In this document: positions 6,893 to 13,529 of the stretch, one piece after another | Numbering within the stretch: the first letter of the stretch is position 1 | Layout of the letters: every line of letters starts with the position of its first letter | Origin: Acetobacteraceae bacterium | Lineage (GTDB): Bacteria; Pseudomonadota; Alphaproteobacteria; Acetobacterales; Acetobacteraceae | NCBI GenBank assembly: GCA_947446625.1 | Contig: CANFIE010000010.1 | Span: 1 to 24,264, forward strand | DNA: 24,264 nt | Reading direction: 5' to 3' | Notes under the pieces: model-generated | What the model saw: only the letters and a program-made list of their open reading frames with translations | Told to the model about the DNA's origin: nothing | Database searches by the model: none | Made by a program: the position numbers and the translations under genes

Positions 6893-7783
6893 ATGCACAG
6901 CCGCCAGATCAACCTGCACCTTGTCTCCGACAGCACCGGGGAGACGCTGAACTCCATCGCCCGGGCCACCCTGGCCCGGTTTGAGGGCACCCATGTGGTG
7001 CATCACCGTTGGAGCCTGATCCGCTCCCGGCTGCAGTTGGACCGGGTGCTGGAAGGGTTGGAGCATGAGCCGGGGCCGGTGTTGTTCACACTGGTGGACC
7101 GCAGCCTGCGCCATGCGCTGGAGGAAGCCTGTGGCCGGCTGGGGGTGACCTGCCTTTCGGTGCTGGATGAGGTGGTGGAGCTGTTGCAGGGCCAGCTTGG
7201 CGCCCGCGCCAAGGAAAAGCGCGCCGCCCAGCATGTGATGGATGCGGATTATTTCCGCCGGATCGATGCCATGCACTACGTGCTGGCGCATGATGACGGC
7301 CAGGGTGTAGCCGGCATAGCCCAGGCCGAGGTGTGTTTGGTGGGGGTTTCGCGCTCCTCGAAGACTCCTACCTGCTTCTATCTGGCCAACCGGGGCATCA
7401 AGGCGGCGAATGTGCCGATTGTGCCTGGCGCCACTTTGCCGCCGGAGCTGGCTGAGCAGCGCGTGCCGGTGGTGGGGCTGACCATTGATGCGAATGCGTT
7501 GATCGAAATTCGCCGGCATCGGCTGCGCTTGATTGGTGCGCATGGGGTGAAGCACGACACCAATGAATATATCGACCCCGAGGCGGTGAAGGCGGAGATT
7601 TTGGCCGCGCGACGGCTGTGCAACAGCCATGGTTGGCCGGTGATCGATGTGACACGGCGCAGCATTGAGGAAACCGCCGCAACGGTGCTGCAACTGATGG
7701 AAGCCTGGCATGCACGGCGCGGGGCCGCCGAGGCCGCAGGTTCCGCCGACCCGGCGGCGCATGTGTTGGGCGGTGGCGGCTGA
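6893..7783 (+). CDS. ppsR: Pyruvate, phosphate dikinase regulatory protein (PPSR/DUF299), bifunctional Ser/Thr kinase-phosphorylase
   Basis: A 296-residue member of the DUF299 family. These enzymes inactivate PPDK or PEP synthetase by ADP-dependent threonine phosphorylation and reactivate it by phosphate-dependent dephosphorylation. Seen: the N-terminal NLHLVSDSTGETLNSIARA (about residues 7-25), DYFRRIDAMHYVLAHDDGQ, the nucleotide-binding GVSRSSKTPTCFYLANRG and the late GWPVIDVTRRSIEETAA. I chose the ATG at 6893 because family members begin just before the HLVSDSTGET segment. An upstream ATG (6857) would place a DnaA-like box inside the coding region. The C-terminal 20 residues are Ala/Gly-rich and look dispensable. 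The gene overlaps maf by one base (TGATG). This is the gene next to the origin in Caulobacter. Confidence 0.93.
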   Translation: MHSRQINLHLVSDSTGETLNSIARATLARFEGTHVVHHRWSLIRSRLQLDRVLEGLEHEPGPVLFTLVDRSLRHALEEACGRLGVTCLSVLDEVVELLQGQLGARAKEKRAAQHVMDADYFRRIDAMHYVLAHDDGQGVAGIAQAEVCLVGVSRSSKTPTCFYLANRGIKAANVPIVPGATLPPELAEQRVPVVGLTIDANALIEIRRHRLRLIGAHGVKHDTNEYIDPEAVKAEILAARRLCNSHGWPVIDVTRRSIEETAATVLQLMEAWHARRGAAEAAGSADPAAHVLGGGG

Positions 7784-8394
7784 TGTGGCTGGCGGATGCA
7801 CCGCCGCTGGTGTTGGCTTCCGCCTCCAGCAGCCGGCGGGCGGTGCTGGCGGGGGCTGGGCTGCCCTTCTCGGCTGAAGCCGCTGCGGTGGATGAGGCGG
7901 AACTGAAAGCCGCGGCCAAGGCCGAGGGGATGAGCGCTGGTGAGGCTGCCTTGCTGTTGGCTGGCGCCAAGGCCGAGCGTATTGCCCGGCGCCACCCGGA
8001 GGCGCTGGTGATTGGCTGTGACCAGTTATTGGTGTGTGGCGAGCGCTGGTTCGACAAGCCGGTGGATTTGCCCGAAGCCGCCGCGCATCTGCGCGCATTG
8101 GCGGGCCAGGCGCATGTGTTGGAAACCGCCATGGTGGTGTGGCGCAACGGGCGGCAGATCTGGCAGCATTTGGAACGACCGCGGCTGGAGATGCGTGCAC
8201 TCTCTGAGGCGTTCATTGCCGCCTACCTGGCGCTGGAAGGTGAGCAGGTGTTGAGCTCGGTCGGCGCGTATCGACTGGAAGGACCGGGGGTGCACTTGTT
8301 CACCACCATCAAGGGTGAACACAGCGCCATTCTGGGGTTGCCCTTGCTGCCGCTGCTGGGATTTTTGCGCCAGCATGCTGTGCTGCGCGGCTGA
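7783..8394 (+). CDS. maf: Maf-family nucleoside triphosphate pyrophosphatase
   Basis: A 203-residue Maf/Ham1-superfamily enzyme that hydrolyses non-canonical or pyrimidine NTPs to NMP and pyrophosphate. Visible: the N-terminal phosphate-binding LVLASASSSRRAVL (a Ser-for-Pro change from the common SASPRR), VIGCDQLLVC with the general acidic residue, FDKP, and the closing YRLEGPGVHLFTTIKGEHSAILGLPLLPLL. This is the alphaproteobacterial type that follows PPSR. Its start overlaps the ppsR stop by one base, so the two are translationally coupled. In Caulobacter aroE, coaE and dnaQ follow; here the next gene is unrelated. Confidence 0.92.
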   Translation: MWLADAPPLVLASASSSRRAVLAGAGLPFSAEAAAVDEAELKAAAKAEGMSAGEAALLLAGAKAERIARRHPEALVIGCDQLLVCGERWFDKPVDLPEAAAHLRALAGQAHVLETAMVVWRNGRQIWQHLERPRLEMRALSEAFIAAYLALEGEQVLSSVGAYRLEGPGVHLFTTIKGEHSAILGLPLLPLLGFLRQHAVLRG

Positions 8395-8408
8395 TCGCGG
8401 CGGCGTGG

Positions 8409-8458
8409 TTGTGCATTGCACAAACAGCGTTGACCCGCACCCTGGCAGTTGTGCTAAG
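8409..8458 (+). promoter_or_regulatory. Palindrome and promoter-like hexamers before the Cys-His protein gene
   Basis: TTGTGCA-T-TGCACAA (8409-8423) is a perfect 7-bp dyad with a 1-bp centre. Seven bases later comes TTGACC (8430-8435), then a 17-bp spacer and GCTAAG (8453-8458), a plausible -35/-10 pair with a weak -10. The gene start is 45 bp further on. An operator just upstream of a promoter is the simplest reading. Confidence 0.4.
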
Positions 8459-8502
8459 CGCCCGCCTCCCCGGCGCTGAGTGGCCGGCTGCAAGGATGAT
8501 TC

Positions 8503-9036
8503 ATGCCGGCCAGACGATTGCGGCCCGTTGCCATTGTTGGTGCCATTGCCGGTGTGCGCCGGCGTACGCTTGAACCGCGAGGCCACTTGGCGCTGACAGC
8601 GGAAAACAATGGTGAGACGCCGTGGTGTGGCCCGGCTGCTGTGGCGCTGGCCACTGGGCTTTCATACCAGGATGCGACGGAATTGCTGCGCCATAGTGCG
8701 CCGCCCTGGTACCCTGAGACCGGCCCGATCTCGACCACCTATTGGCGTGACCTACTGGGCGCGCTGCGCCATGCCGGTGTTGAGCATGCGGTGATGGATG
8801 CGCGCGAGGATACGCCACGCCAGAGCCTGTTGCGCTTCGTGCGTGGGGCCTTGGCACCTGGGTGGTACCTGTTGCGCGTGACCGACCATTTCCTGTTGCT
8901 GCGCCAGCAGGGCCTTGGCCTCGCCACAGTGCATGACAACCACCATTCCGGCGTGCTGCTCAGCGCTGCCACGCATGGCCGGCGCAAGGTGACGCATGTG
9001 GCGCAGCTGCTGGGTGGGCCGCTAGTGGCGGCTTGA
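8503..9036 (+). CDS. Unrecognised protein with papain/C39-peptidase-like Cys-His-Asp signature
   Basis: I cannot assign a named family to these 177 residues. NGETPWCGPAAVALATG (C42 at the N-cap of a predicted helix) followed by GWYLLRVTDHFLLLR (H129) and VHDNHHSG (D145/N146) reproduces the order and spacing of the catalytic Cys, His and Asp/Asn of the papain-like/C39 fold. Small proteins of this kind are common in phages and plasmids. There is no signal peptide or clear membrane segment; the first 23 residues are basic. The start is supported by AAGGA 6 nt upstream. No ABC exporter or peptide substrate is nearby, so a C39-type leader-peptidase role is not supported. The stop is one base from that of the convergent isomerase-like gene. 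Protease, amidase or inactive binding protein all remain possible. Confidence 0.75.
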   Translation: MPARRLRPVAIVGAIAGVRRRTLEPRGHLALTAENNGETPWCGPAAVALATGLSYQDATELLRHSAPPWYPETGPISTTYWRDLLGALRHAGVEHAVMDAREDTPRQSLLRFVRGALAPGWYLLRVTDHFLLLRQQGLGLATVHDNHHSGVLLSAATHGRRKVTHVAQLLGGPLVAA

Positions 9037-9037
9037 T

Positions 9038-9859
9038 TCAGGCGAAGCTTTGCTGAAGCCCGCGCAGGTAGCCAATGGCGCGGGCGGCACAGGTGGGACC
9101 GTCAGGGTGGTATTCAAACGGCTCCACCCCACATAGTCCGGCATAGCCATGCCGATGCAGTGTGGCCAGGATGGGGCCGAAGCGGTCTGCGCCCTGGCCC
9201 GGGGCGCGGCGGTTGCGGTCATTCAGGTGGATATGCGCCAGCAGGCCGGTGGGCAACCAGCGGTCCAGCAGCGTAGTCACTGCCTCGGCTTCGCCATTTC
9301 CGGCGGCGCAGACATCCAACATGGTGCGTAGCGCCGGGTTGTTGATGCGCTCCACGATCGCCACACCCTCGGCTACCGTGGTGCACCAACTGGTTTCAGC
9401 CGCCGCCAGGGGTTCCAGGCAATAGACCACGCCCGCCGCCGCCGCCCAGGTTCCAGCGCGAAGCATGGCATCCTCGGCGCGGGCGGCATCGCCGGGGCTG
9501 ACCACCTGGCGGGCACCGGGCGAACCATGCACCAGCACCTGAGCACCCAGTTCGGCCGCGAGTTCAATGAGGCCCTGCATCATGTCCAACGTCTTGCCGC
9601 GCAGGGCGGTGTCGTCGGTGGTAATGGACAACCCCTTGGGCGAGACCAACAACCAGTGCAGCGAGGTAATGGGCAGGCCCTGGTCCATCGCCATACGGCG
9701 GATTTCCGCCTTGCGCGCCGCCGGCAGCCGATGGGGAGCTTCAAGGTCGAGCGTGAAGGGGGCGATTTCGATGCCATCATACCCCAGGCTGGCAGTGAGC
9801 GCGCATTGCTGCGCGAAGGGCAATTCCTTGATGACCTCATTGCACAGCGTCAGACGCAT
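9038..9859 (-). CDS. Sugar phosphate isomerase/epimerase-like TIM barrel protein
   Basis: A 273-residue xylose-isomerase-like barrel (AP endonuclease 2 superfamily). The expected metal ligands occur at barrel-strand ends: E149 (YCLEPLAA), D182 (MLDVCAAG), H209/H211 (AHIHLNDRN) and E246 (GVEPFEY). The N-terminus (LTLCNEVIKELPFAQQC) fits the group annotated as sugar phosphate isomerase/epimerase or hydroxypyruvate-isomerase-like. The substrate cannot be told from sequence. AAGGAGAG lies 9 nt before the ATG. It follows the GNAT gene on the same strand after 64 bp and may share its transcript. Confidence 0.85.
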   Translation of the reverse strand: MRLTLCNEVIKELPFAQQCALTASLGYDGIEIAPFTLDLEAPHRLPAARKAEIRRMAMDQGLPITSLHWLLVSPKGLSITTDDTALRGKTLDMMQGLIELAAELGAQVLVHGSPGARQVVSPGDAARAEDAMLRAGTWAAAAGVVYCLEPLAAAETSWCTTVAEGVAIVERINNPALRTMLDVCAAGNGEAEAVTTLLDRWLPTGLLAHIHLNDRNRRAPGQGADRFGPILATLHRHGYAGLCGVEPFEYHPDGPTCAARAIGYLRGLQQSFA

Positions 9860-9923
9860 GGTTTGGTGCTCTCCTTGGTCAGGCTTTCCTGCGCTGAAGC
9901 GGCCCTGGCGTCCAGGGGTAGGC

Positions 9924-10388
9924 TCAGTCGGCGGGGTTGAGACGCTTTTCCATCACGCAATAGGTGGGGAAGCAGTAGCCCTCATGGGCGTGCAAGGTGG
10001 TTTCCACAAAGCCACAGGCCCTGAACAGGGCCCGATTGTCCAGCAAGGGCAGCCGGACCTTGAGGTGCAGAAAGGGCAAGCCACGCTGGCGAGCTTCCTG
10101 CTCCACCGCCGTGATGAGCCGTTGCGCCAGGCCATGGCGCCGTACCGATGCCGCCACGGCCAGACGGCCGAGATAGAGCCCGCCTTCGGCCGGCTGCCAC
10201 AGCACCACGGCCACCAGGGGGCCCGCCCGTTCAATGCCAAAGCCACCCCCGGCGGCCAGGGCGGCGGCGATACCGGCAGTGGTTTCACGCCCGGCCGAAG
10301 CGGGAGGGTCCACCACCTGGCCGGCAAAGCACTCACGGATCAGGGCCGCTGCAGGGGCGGCATCAGCAGGGAGCAAGGCGCGCAACAT
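9924..10388 (-). CDS. GNAT-family N-acetyltransferase
   Basis: A 154-residue single-domain GNAT enzyme. The acetyl-CoA-binding motif A is LGRLAVAASVRRHGLAQRLI (Arg-x-x-Gly-x-Ala loop near residues 83-88), and the closing strand ALFRACGFVETT matches motif B (LYxxxGF). The substrate is unknown and no toxin-antitoxin partner (DUF1778) is adjacent. The start context is weak. It is divergent from the Bug-protein gene (68 bp apart) and upstream of the isomerase-like gene, which may be co-transcribed. Confidence 0.82.
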   Translation of the reverse strand: MLRALLPADAAPAAALIRECFAGQVVDPPASAGRETTAGIAAALAAGGGFGIERAGPLVAVVLWQPAEGGLYLGRLAVAASVRRHGLAQRLITAVEQEARQRGLPFLHLKVRLPLLDNRALFRACGFVETTLHAHEGYCFPTYCVMEKRLNPAD

Positions 10389-10456
10389 GCCGACAATCTA
10401 GCGCCACGGCATGCGGCTTGCGAGGCCCCTGCCCTGATTTGGTAAAGGATTGCGCC

Positions 10457-11422
10457 ATGCGCCGCCGACCCCTGTTGACTGCCGCGCTTGCAAGCATTGC
10501 TGGCCCGTTGCGCGCGCAATCTGCGCCATGGCCCAGCCGGCCGGTGACCATTCTGGTGCCCTATGTGGCAGGTGGGCCTTCCGATACCTTGGCGCGTGCG
10601 CTGGCGGCGCCGATGACGGCAGCCATTGGCCAGCCCGTGGTGGTGGAGAACAGGCCTGGCGCAAATGGCGCAGTGGCGGCGCAACTGGCCGCCCGCGCGA
10701 CGCCTGATGGCCATACGCTCTTCGTTGGCGCCAGCGGGCTGATGACCATCAACCCGTTTGTCATGGCACGGCTGCCCTATGACCCGGTGCGAGATTTCGC
10801 ACCGCTGACCGTGGCCATTGCCGCGCCCAACCTGCTGGTGGCGCACCCAAGCTTTGAGCCCAAAACAGTGCCAGAACTGATTGCCTGGCTGAAGGCACAC
10901 CCAAACCAGGCAAGCTATGGCACCAGCGGCATTGGCAGTTCTGAGCACCTGACCATGGAATTATTCGCCCAGGCCACCGGCACGCAACTCACGCACGTTC
11001 CCTATGCCGGCAGCGCCGCGGCAGTGACAGACCTGCTGGCCGGGACCACGCAGCTTTCCTTCCTCAACATTGCCTCGGTAGCGCCGCAGGTGCAGGCGGG
11101 CGGATTGCGGGCGGTGGCGGTTGGCAGCCTACAACCCCACCCACTATTCCCAACCCTGCCCACGGTGGCGCGGACCCTGCCGGGGTTTGAGGGCGGCAGC
11201 TGGCATAGCCTGGTAGCGCCGGCCGCGACACCAGAGCCGCTGCTGGAGCGCATTCACGCCGTGCTGGTCAACTGCCTGCGGCAGCCGGAGGTGGAGGCAC
11301 GGCTGACTCGGATTGGCTTCAGCGTTGTAGGTTCCAGCCGTGCCGAGATGGCGGCGCGGATAAGTGCCGAATTGACCCGCTGGCAAGGCGTGGTGCGTGC
11401 CGCTGGCATTGTGCCGAGCTGA
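10457..11422 (+). CDS. Bug-family (TctC-like) tripartite tricarboxylate transporter substrate-binding protein
   Basis: A 321-residue periplasmic binding protein. It has a signal peptide (MRRRPLLTAALASIAGPLRA, likely cut before Q21), then PSRPVTILVPYVAGGPSD, VVVENRPGANGAVAAQLAA and TPDGHTLF, the hallmark Bug segments. Further on come SYGTSGIGSSEHL and HVPYAGSAAAVTDLLAG. These proteins capture carboxylates or related metabolites for TctAB permeases. No tctA/tctB is adjacent, as is usual for the many orphan Bug proteins in Acetobacteraceae and Burkholderiales. I chose the ATG at 10457 (AAAGGA upstream) because the longer frame from 10148 would run antisense through the GNAT gene. Confidence 0.93.
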   Translation: MRRRPLLTAALASIAGPLRAQSAPWPSRPVTILVPYVAGGPSDTLARALAAPMTAAIGQPVVVENRPGANGAVAAQLAARATPDGHTLFVGASGLMTINPFVMARLPYDPVRDFAPLTVAIAAPNLLVAHPSFEPKTVPELIAWLKAHPNQASYGTSGIGSSEHLTMELFAQATGTQLTHVPYAGSAAAVTDLLAGTTQLSFLNIASVAPQVQAGGLRAVAVGSLQPHPLFPTLPTVARTLPGFEGGSWHSLVAPAATPEPLLERIHAVLVNCLRQPEVEARLTRIGFSVVGSSRAEMAARISAELTRWQGVVRAAGIVPS

Positions 11423-11446
11423 AGTGGCGCCGGGCGAAGCGCTGGC

Positions 11447-11863
11447 TCAGTGCCGGCGCGCCCCGGCCGCCACCCCTGCCAGCATGGCGGCAAGCAAGCT
11501 GGTGAGCTTGTGGTCATTGAACAAGTGCTGCGCTTCCGCCAGCACAGGCGCCAGCTGTGCCGTGGAAAGCGAGAGCAGGGTGGCCGGTGGCGCGGTGCTG
11601 GCATGCCGGCGCAGCAGCAAAAGGAATCCTGCCGCCTCAACCAACAAGACAACCGCCAAGGCCAAGGGCGTAAGCGCCGGCCCAAGATTGGGAAACAGCC
11701 ACGCCCAGAGCGCGGCAAGCAGAAACCCATGCGCGGCCAGCAGCGAAAGACTGATCCCAAGCATGGCCACGGCTGCGCAGCAGGGTTGCCCCTGTGGCTG
11801 GGGCGCCTTACTGGCCGCCATGGCCTGCGCGGCCGCCAGCGCCATGGGCAGGAAGCGCTGCAC
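11447..11863 (-). CDS. Holin/YqjE-like small membrane protein
   Basis: A 138-residue protein with two clear transmembrane segments (about residues 29-56 and 66-84), an RRH turn and a weaker C-terminal hydrophobic stretch (LTSLLAAMLAGVAAG). It follows the ElaB/YqjD-like gene with a 3-bp gap. In many proteobacteria a DUF883 (YqjD) gene is followed by a 'phage holin family' YqjE-type gene, and I call it on that basis plus topology. The start is GTG at 11863; ATG at 11845 is possible, and neither has a strong ribosome site. Despite the family name, no lytic function or phage context is present. Confidence 0.65.
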   Translation of the reverse strand: MQRFLPMALAAAQAMAASKAPQPQGQPCCAAVAMLGISLSLLAAHGFLLAALWAWLFPNLGPALTPLALAVVLLVEAAGFLLLLRRHASTAPPATLLSLSTAQLAPVLAEAQHLFNDHKLTSLLAAMLAGVAAGARRH

Positions 11864-11866
11864 CGG

Positions 11867-12157
11867 TCAGCGCGTCAGCAGGCGGCCACCGAGGTAGCCA
11901 AGGCCGAGCACCACAAGCAGGGTGAGCACAGGCTGTTCCTCGATATGGCGGCCAAGCGCCTTCGCAGTCTTGCAACCCTCCGCAGTGGCGCTGTGATAGA
12001 GGCTGGAAGCCTGATCCTCAACCTGCCCGGCGGCACTTTGCACCCCGGCCGCGGCGCTGGACTTGAGGTGCGTGAGCAGGCTGCCGATATCCTGCTTCAG
12101 GCTTGCGACATCCTGCTGCAGTGCGGACATGGTCTGGTCATTCGTGGTGCTGGACAT
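11867..12157 (-). CDS. ElaB/YqjD (DUF883)-family membrane-anchored protein
   Basis: A 96-residue protein. A helical, coiled-coil-prone N-terminal region (MSALQQDVASLKQDIGSLLT onward) is followed by the DUF883 tail: IEEQPVLTLLVVLGLGYLGG and a final RLLTR. In E. coli, YqjD and ElaB are inner-membrane C-tail-anchored proteins that bind ribosomes in stationary phase; that role is known for the family and only inferred here. GGAGAG lies 7 nt before the ATG. It sits in a leftward run with the general stress gene (24 bp upstream) and the holin-like gene. Confidence 0.85.
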   Translation of the reverse strand: MSSTTNDQTMSALQQDVASLKQDIGSLLTHLKSSAAAGVQSAAGQVEDQASSLYHSATAEGCKTAKALGRHIEEQPVLTLLVVLGLGYLGGRLLTR

Positions 12158-12181
12158 GGCATTCTCTCCGACAAATTGGGT

Positions 12182-12733
12182 TCAGGCGGTTATGGCAGCC
12201 GAAGGAGCGAGTACGATCGGTCCGGCATGCATCTCGATGCTTTCGGGCGTGGTTTGGCTGAGCAGGGCCTTCGCCCGTGTCATCTCGGCAGCGGGACCGT
12301 GTGCCAACACGAGGAAGCGGTCGGCAGCGATGACGGCTTCATAGGCAATCACGCTGTCCTTCGGCATGCCGAGGCCGAACAGTGCGGCGCCAACAGCGCT
12401 GAGCCCGCCAACCACGACGGCACCCTCAACCACTGAAATGGCCATGGAGGCGAGGTAGCCGAGGACAACCACCGGGCCGACAACCGGAACGGTGATGAAC
12501 AGCCCACCGAAGAACAGGCCCCACAGCCCACCCCAGACCGCGCCGCGCCGGCCCCAGAAGCGAATGCGATCCCCCGTGTTGTAGAATCCGGTGACCACTT
12601 CTTCAGTATGGTAGCCACGGCCGATGACGCTGAGATGCCGGATATCGAAGCCGGATTTGGCCAGCTGCTTCACGGCCACCTCGGCCGCCGCATGGTCATG
12701 GAATACGGCGATGACGGTATCGGTATTGTTCAT
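12182..12733 (-). CDS. General stress protein 17M-type (DUF1269-like) membrane protein
   Basis: A 183-residue protein. The N-terminal GSP17M/YflT-type domain reads TVIAVFHDHAAAEVAVKQLA, GFDIRHLSVIGRGYH and YNTGDRIRFWGRRGAVWGG. A Gly/Val-rich hydrophobic core of two or three membrane-associated segments follows (about residues 70-125), then GMPKDSVIAYEAVIAADRFLV with its HG close. Family members are stress-induced; their molecular function is not established. The ATG at 12733 has AGGGG just upstream; a longer frame to 12757 lacks support. The motif copy at 12796-12812 lies 63 bp upstream. It is probably the first gene of a three-gene leftward operon. Confidence 0.85.
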   Translation of the reverse strand: MNNTDTVIAVFHDHAAAEVAVKQLAKSGFDIRHLSVIGRGYHTEEVVTGFYNTGDRIRFWGRRGAVWGGLWGLFFGGLFITVPVVGPVVVLGYLASMAISVVEGAVVVGGLSAVGAALFGLGMPKDSVIAYEAVIAADRFLVLAHGPAAEMTRAKALLSQTTPESIEMHAGPIVLAPSAAITA

Positions 12734-12795
12734 GGGAACCCCTGGCAGGATCGTCACAGTGCAGCTTTGACAGGGGCGGTACGGCTGCCGCAGCC

Positions 12796-12812
12796 CCGGA
12801 AACTACTCAGGC
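12796..12812 (-). promoter_or_regulatory. Recurring stress-gene motif, copy A
   Basis: CCGGAAACTACTCAGGC here is identical over 17 bp to 21772-21788 and resembles 13383-13397, 13404-13419 and 18778-18792. It overlaps the dps stop codon and sits 63 bp upstream of the general stress protein start. A small dyad (GGCTGC-C-GCAGCC, 12783-12795) abuts it on the gene-proximal side. Confidence 0.45.
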
Positions 12813-13285
12813 TGGCGGCCATGGCTTTCAACGAACCAAAGTTGCTGGTCGATGCCGCGCGAGATTTCGGTGAACAAATCAGCGGTGGCGGCGTCACCAA
12901 ACTCTCCCGCTTCAGAAATGCCGATGCGGATGGACTGGCCGAAGGCCGCAAGCGCGCCGGCAACGGCGAAGATATGCTGACGCTCGTCGGCGATGCCCAG
13001 CGGATAGGGCACCAGGAAGCTGCGTTCCGAGGCCACCTGAATGGTGCCCTGCGCAGTGCCGCCCAGCCCGCCGGTACGCTCAGCCAGTTTGTCGGAATAA
13101 TCCTCCACGCTGGTGGCCACGCGGTCGAACAATTCATGCACCGCGATGAAGGCCAGGCCGCGCACATTCCAATGCGCCTGCTTGACCTGGCCATGCAGGT
13201 CTATCGCCGCGGCAAGGTGTTTGTTGAGCAGGGCAACCGACTGGTTGCGAATGGCCTCGGGGAGCGTGTTGTGGGTGTGCTGCAT
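12803..13285 (-). CDS. dps: DNA-binding ferritin-like protein Dps
   Basis: A 160-residue Dps subunit; twelve assemble into a shell that oxidises Fe(II) with peroxide and protects DNA. The ferroxidase residues are all present: H38 (QAHWNVRG), H50 and D54 (FIAVHELFD), D65 and E69 (SDKLAERTGGLGG). Each has the E. coli number minus 13 (H51, H63, D67, D78, E82). The N-terminus is short, with a single Lys before residue 30, so direct DNA binding is uncertain. The ATG at 13285 has AAAGGT upstream; an extension to 13369 would read through a structured leader. Downstream, 69 bp separate it from the general stress gene. The leader carries a 10-bp inverted repeat and two motif copies lie further upstream, in keeping with stress control. 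Confidence 0.95.
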   Translation of the reverse strand: MQHTHNTLPEAIRNQSVALLNKHLAAAIDLHGQVKQAHWNVRGLAFIAVHELFDRVATSVEDYSDKLAERTGGLGGTAQGTIQVASERSFLVPYPLGIADERQHIFAVAGALAAFGQSIRIGISEAGEFGDAATADLFTEISRGIDQQLWFVESHGRQPE

Positions 13286-13303
13286 GGTATGACCTTTCGC
13301 GCC

Positions 13304-13360
13304 GGCAATAGGAGAGAGGCCGTGGCGCAGACCTTGCCCCGCTCGACGCATCCTATTGCC
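13304..13360 (-). promoter_or_regulatory. 10-bp inverted repeat in the dps leader
   Basis: GGCAATAGGA (13304-13313) and TCCTATTGCC (13351-13360) are perfect inverted copies 37 bp apart. The proximal arm ends 18 bp before the dps ATG. If transcribed, they form a long-loop stem next to the ribosome site; as DNA, they could be two operator halves whose centres lie 47 bp apart. A 6-bp dyad (GCCCTG-G-CAGGGC, 13371-13383) follows. Confidence 0.45.
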
Positions 13361-13382
13361 CCGAAGCATTGCCCTGGCAGGG

Positions 13383-13419
13383 CCGGAATTTACCTACGAA
13401 CTCGGGAAATTATGCAGTG
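13383..13419 (-). promoter_or_regulatory. Recurring stress-gene motif, tandem copies D2 and D1, upstream of dps
   Basis: CCGGAATTTACCTAC (13383-13397) and GGGAAATTATGCAGTG (13404-13419) both fit the GGAAAYTAYKCAG-like pattern, with their GGAA cores 20-21 bp apart, about two helical turns. They lie 98-134 bp upstream of dps. From 13404 to 13472 the DNA falls to about 28% GC (19 of 69), a strong contrast with the rest of the window. The divergent sensor gene promoter must also lie here. Confidence 0.4.
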
Positions 13420-13529
13420 AAACTAAATAAAATGGTGAATTGTGCTTTGATTAAGGAAAATAAAAATATTCCGCCTTGCTGCTGTGTTACTTCCGAAGCG
13501 GGAGACGTTTCCCGGTACGGAGTGCTCCC

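Noticed and set aside
6809..8200. 463-residue open frame antisense to ppsR and maf
   Set aside because: It is fully covered by two well-recognised genes on the other strand, has no family features and is rich in Arg, Pro, Ala and His, as expected for a shadow frame in GC-rich DNA.
10148..10456. N-terminal extension of the Bug protein
   Set aside because: The extension is antisense to the GNAT gene, and the ATG at 10457 gives a normal signal peptide and ribosome site.
11447..11863. Prophage remnant because of the holin-like protein
   Set aside because: No other phage gene is near, and the pairing with an ElaB/YqjD-type gene is the usual chromosomal arrangement.
11450..12436. 328-residue plus-strand frame across the holin-like, ElaB-like and general stress genes
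   Set aside because: The three minus-strand genes have ribosome sites and family motifs; this frame has neither.
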